From Rossellomorea aquimaris (GTDB taxonomy: Bacteria > Bacillota > Bacilli > Bacillales > Fictibacillaceae), in NCBI GenBank assembly GCA_020524245.1, contig JAIVLN010000007.1:62001-126000 (forward strand): a DNA stretch of 64,000 nucleotides. The letters are read 5' to 3'. Under the pieces are notes generated by a model. It saw only the letters and a list, made by a program, of their open reading frames with translations, searched no databases and was not told the origin of the DNA. The position numbers and the translations under genes are program-made. Positions 62,654 through 64,000 of this stretch are shown here, piece by piece (positions within the stretch are counted from its first letter, which is position 1; the number at the start of each line of letters is the position of its first letter).

Positions 62654-63079
62654 ATGAACAAGGAGGATAGTAGTTGTGGAGAACAGACCATTGCAGTACT
62701 GGAATGTAAAAGAAAAAGCCTCTCATCAAATAGTAATCTCATTAAACACTCACCAATTACAACCATACAAGTTAGAAAATATGGTAAGAAACAGTTTCTA
62801 GGTGGGATTCCTTTACCCTCTAGCATTATGCTATTCAGTAACTGGGAAGCTGCGGATAAATTCAGGGACACAAATCTCCCTCATAAGTATTACGTTCTTA
62901 ATGAAAAAGATGTATTAGAAAAGGCATACATCGAGTTTCCGTCCACTACTTTCATTGAACTTGGCATTAATGATCGAATTACAGTTAACTGTTCTAATGA
63001 ATGGCAAAAGAAAAAGTTAATACGGTTGCTTGAAGAGAAAACCAACCGATTAATGACCAGTCAGGTTTATTCCGCTTAA
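62654..63079 (+). CDS. Hypothetical protein, possible frameshift
   Basis: 141 aa in this frame, but the ATG has no ribosome site. The strong RBS AAGGAGG feeds the GTG at 62676 in the +1 frame, which reads about 41 codons (ENRPLQYWNVKEKASHQIV...) and then stops at 62801, while this frame continues to 63079. Either there are two overlapping genes, or one gene was broken by a frameshift. Downstream part (about 45-141) looks genuinely coding. Confidence 0.45.
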   Translation: MNKEDSSCGEQTIAVLECKRKSLSSNSNLIKHSPITTIQVRKYGKKQFLGGIPLPSSIMLFSNWEAADKFRDTNLPHKYYVLNEKDVLEKAYIEFPSTTFIELGINDRITVNCSNEWQKKKLIRLLEEKTNRLMTSQVYSA

Positions 63080-63103
63080 AAAAGATAAAGAAGGTGAAAA
63101 TCA

Positions 63104-64000
63104 TTGGATGAGTTACAACCAGAACAACAACCTCTTACGATACGTGATATAGCAGAAGAATTAGGGGTTACGGAACAAACCGTATATAACTACGTGCGTC
63201 AGAACAAAATTACACCCTTTAATAAAGAAGCATGGCATGTTGAAGGGGAGTTTCATTTCAATAGAGAAGATATTGATTTCGAGTCGTTGAAGAAACGAAA
63301 GCCCGGTTTAACAACAGGAGAAGTTGCTGGTGAATTAGGAGTCTCTATTACCACTGTACTCAACCATATACGAAGTGGGTCCTTACGGGCTGAGCAGCAG
63401 GTTTACAACGGTAAGAAAACCTACTTCATTCAGCCTGTTGACCTTGAAAACTATAAGCAAGAGTACCCAATCCGCAAGAAAGTCTCAAAAAAGAACTTTT
63501 ATGACCGGAAACACCAAGTTTGTCTCTATCAATCCTTTAAGAATCCTACTACTAATGAACTGGCACGGATACACTCCATCGATGAAGAGATAAAATTGAT
63601 TACTGAAGATGGTCAGATATTTAAATTGGAAGAGTTAACGAGTAGAGGATTTCACCCGATGTATTCTATAAAGGAAGGCAGTTACAATACGAAGCGTGGT
63701 TATGCCAAATTTCGTTTTATAAAACCAGCCAATATTCATTCTGTTGTATTTGATTTTATGGATTTGGTCTATATGTACGCCGGTCCATTAAATGTACGTG
63801 TAATGAATGATAATGATCATCTTCAAGTAGAGGTTAAGCCAACTCTTCTAAAAGGAAAGATTGATGACTTATCAGAAGTGCTACAAGTTGCTAAACAGAG
63901 TATAACGAGTGGAAAGATTATCTCACGGTATAACGGAATCCTTTTAGAAAGTGATCTCGAGCTAATACCGCTTCATGTTCCATCAAAGGTAAAGCATGAA
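63104..64000 (+). CDS. Protein with two helix-turn-helix domains (3' end outside window)
   Basis: Open from TTG 63104 (RBS AAGGTG, 7-base spacing) to the window edge: 299 codons, no stop. Two MerR/excisionase-like HTH units: TIRDIAEELGVTEQTVYNYVRQ (about 12-33) and LTTGEVAGELGVSITTVLNHIRSG (about 66-90). The later part is basic, alpha/beta. It could be a replication initiator, a regulator or a partition protein; the sequence does not decide. Confidence 0.7.
   Translation, partial: MDELQPEQQPLTIRDIAEELGVTEQTVYNYVRQNKITPFNKEAWHVEGEFHFNREDIDFESLKKRKPGLTTGEVAGELGVSITTVLNHIRSGSLRAEQQVYNGKKTYFIQPVDLENYKQEYPIRKKVSKKNFYDRKHQVCLYQSFKNPTTNELARIHSIDEEIKLITEDGQIFKLEELTSRGFHPMYSIKEGSYNTKRGYAKFRFIKPANIHSVVFDFMDLVYMYAGPLNVRVMNDNDHLQVEVKPTLLKGKIDDLSEVLQVAKQSITSGKIISRYNGILLESDLELIPLHVPSKVKHE

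Overview
This window looks like part of a large, low-GC plasmid (or a plasmid-derived integrative element) from a Bacillus-like Firmicute. The evidence is AAGGAGG-type ribosome sites, frequent GTG and TTG starts, Bacillus-type LexA boxes, and AbrB, YolD, FbpA-like and DUF2325 proteins, together with ssb, radC, topB, ArdC and many short unknown genes. No rRNA, tRNA, CRISPR array or ordinary metabolic operon was seen.

Layout. (1) 1-6.8 kb: a Tad/type IV-like secretion or pilus operon: partial CpaB-like protein, TadZ, TadA, TadB and TadC homologues, four tandem 45-57 aa pilin-like paralogues, and two TadE-like membrane proteins. (2) 7-16.5 kb: four large surface proteins (SLH protein, PKD-repeat protein, Pro-Glu-Lys-rich membrane-anchored protein, second repeat protein). 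The two repeat proteins share a C-terminal module. (3) 16.5-22.4 kb: accessory genes, including a PH/SHOCT protein, a secreted thermonuclease with an Excalibur domain, a PD-(D/E)XK-like protein and two lipoproteins. (4) 22.4-45.9 kb: a long, mostly co-directional block that resembles the leading/anti-restriction region of a conjugative element. It holds a DndC-like sulfotransferase-type protein, a DUF4062/TIR-like protein, RadC, SSB, an adenine methyltransferase, an LPD1 metallopeptidase, ArdC and a giant helicase split by a group II intron. (5) 46-56 kb: membrane proteins, an orphan response regulator, small genes, topoisomerase III and two DUF2325 proteins. (6) 56-64 kb: YolD, a second LuxR-type regulator, AbrB, membrane proteins, a tyrosine recombinase, an SOS-box operon, and an HTH protein running off the window edge.

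Most notable signal. Five leader elements share one architecture: a sigma-A-like promoter, then about 35-40 bases from the -10 a small hairpin (consensus GCGAMC, loop, GKTCWGC), then a long intrinsic terminator with an ACAC/GTGT-type apical stem, then the gene. They sit before the SLH gene, the Pro-Glu-Lys-rich gene, the 22.7 kb operon, the radC-ssb operon and the ArdC-helicase operon. The 22-38 kb block also contains about a dozen further intrinsic terminators, several of them placed directly before the ribosome site of the next gene with no room for another promoter. This implies conditional readthrough: processive antitermination, a riboregulator, or single-strand-DNA-dependent expression after conjugation. 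I propose it as the candidate undescribed system.

Other regulation. Three LexA/DinR boxes sit at promoters of the helicase gene, yolD and the 60.9 kb operon, so part of the element should be SOS-inducible. A second leader family (GGGAC followed by a C-rich terminator stem) occurs three times.
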